This document shows positions 6,390 to 6,962 of a DNA stretch of 6,962 nucleotides, in pieces (the stretch's first letter is position 1; every line of letters begins with the position of its first letter). This stretch comes from Actinobacteria bacterium UBA5975 (GTDB lineage: Bacteria; Actinomycetota; Actinomycetes; Nanopelagicales; Nanopelagicaceae). The stretch covers positions 29,934-36,895 of the forward strand of contig DJBN01000040.1 in assembly GCA_002430075.1 (NCBI GenBank). The letters run 5' to 3'. The notes under the pieces were generated by a model. That model was not told the DNA's origin, searched no databases, and saw only the letters and a list, made by a program, of their open reading frames with translations. The position numbers were made by a program, and so were the translations under genes.

Positions 6390-6962
6390 GTGGAGAAACC
6401 AATAGCAGTCTATGAACCCTTTCGGGCTGGCCTGCCCCCTATGCGCGAGTACATCCGCTCACTCTGGAACAGGCGTACTTTTATAGCTGAATTTTCTCGC
6501 TCTGAATTGCGTGGCCAGAATTATGGATCGGTATTTGGACAGCTTTGGCTAGTGCTCAATCCACTCTTGCTTTCCGGTGTCTATTTCCTTTTAATTTATG
6601 TAATTGGCGGAAGGGGAGGGCCAACTCGATTTGGTCACCTAACTGCGAACCTCTTCTTCTTTTATCTTATTGCAAATAGCCTCACGGGCGGCGCTAAAGC
6701 AATTACTTCAGGCTCACGGTTAATTCTCAATACATCTTTTCCAAGAATTTCACTGCCGATTGCCGCAACAATCATTGCGCTTTTTAAATTTATACCTACT
6801 TTGATTGTGACAGCAATTATTCATGCAGTAATTGGTTTGCCGTATTCCTGGCAGATGTTATGGATTTTGCCGATTGTGCTGATTGCTCTCGTTATGGGAC
6901 TTGGTATGGCGATTCTCATTTCATGTATCAATGTATATTTCCGCGATATTTCCAATATGTTG
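6390..6962 (+). CDS. ABC-2 type polysaccharide export permease (Wzm/TagG-like), 3' part cut by the window
   Basis: The first 191 codons of the membrane subunit of an ABC exporter for lipid-linked polysaccharide, O-antigen or teichoic acid. A short cytoplasmic N-terminus holds the family motif (R)SELRGQNYGSVFGQLWLVLNP at about 37-58, which precedes the first membrane helix. Hydrophobic segments are visible at about 53-73, 85-101, 122-149 and 155-179. VYFRDISNML at 182-191 matches the conserved FRDI element of these permeases. Family members have about 250-290 residues, so roughly a third is missing. I chose the GTG at 6390; an in-frame GTG at 6363 would add nine residues, and the ATG at 6441 would drop 17 while keeping the motif. 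The ATP-binding partner (Wzt/TagH-like) is expected just beyond the right edge. The exported polymer is unknown; the neighbours suggest one containing glucuronate. Confidence 0.9.
   Translation, partial: MEKPIAVYEPFRAGLPPMREYIRSLWNRRTFIAEFSRSELRGQNYGSVFGQLWLVLNPLLLSGVYFLLIYVIGGRGGPTRFGHLTANLFFFYLIANSLTGGAKAITSGSRLILNTSFPRISLPIAATIIALFKFIPTLIVTAIIHAVIGLPYSWQMLWILPIVLIALVMGLGMAILISCINVYFRDISNML

Noticed and set aside
1..6962. Mobile element, CRISPR array, tRNA/rRNA or foreign island
   Set aside because: No regularly spaced repeats, terminal inverted repeats, transposase or integrase motifs, or tRNA-like folds were seen, and composition and codon use look even throughout.

Overview
The window looks like ordinary core-genome sequence from a low-GC actinobacterium. 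The composition is well below that of Streptomyces or Mycobacterium, as in the small-genome aquatic Actinobacteria (Nanopelagicales/acI type), but that rank is inference. Three things point to the phylum: an acyl-CoA carboxylase beta gene divergent from birA and followed by purK and purE; an LCP-family gene and surface-polysaccharide genes nearby, which broadly recalls the accD5-birA-purK-purE-LCP neighbourhood of mycobacteria; and the actinobacterial form of PurK ([14 protein letters not shown]).

Layout. The left edge holds the N-terminal third of a carboxyltransferase (pccB-like, minus strand). Divergent from it, across only about 18 bases, is a plus-strand run birA-purK-purE, with a 4-base gap and then an 8-base overlap. 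purE meets ugd (UDP-glucose 6-dehydrogenase, minus strand) tail to tail, and the two stop codons overlap by 4 bases. ugd follows an LCP-family phosphotransferase gene on the same strand. A 36-base divergent spacer separates the LCP gene from a family 2 glycosyltransferase (plus strand). Thirty bases further on is the start of an ABC-2 polysaccharide export permease, cut by the right edge.

How the genes fit together. BirA would biotinylate the carrier subunit that works with the PccB-type carboxyltransferase. PurK and PurE carry out consecutive steps that turn AIR into CAIR in purine synthesis. Ugd, the glycosyltransferase, the ABC permease and the LCP protein form a plausible set for a surface glycopolymer: a UDP-glucuronate precursor, sugar transfer at the membrane, export, and attachment to the wall.

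The window is about 97 percent coding; no non-coding stretch exceeds about 60 bases. I see no RNA genes, mobile elements, CRISPR arrays or obvious horizontally acquired segment, and no previously undescribed system. The most noteworthy signal is regulatory. Several genes that appear to start transcripts have a TANNNT -10-like hexamer ending 6-7 bases before the start codon and no convincing Shine-Dalgarno sequence, which suggests leaderless mRNAs.
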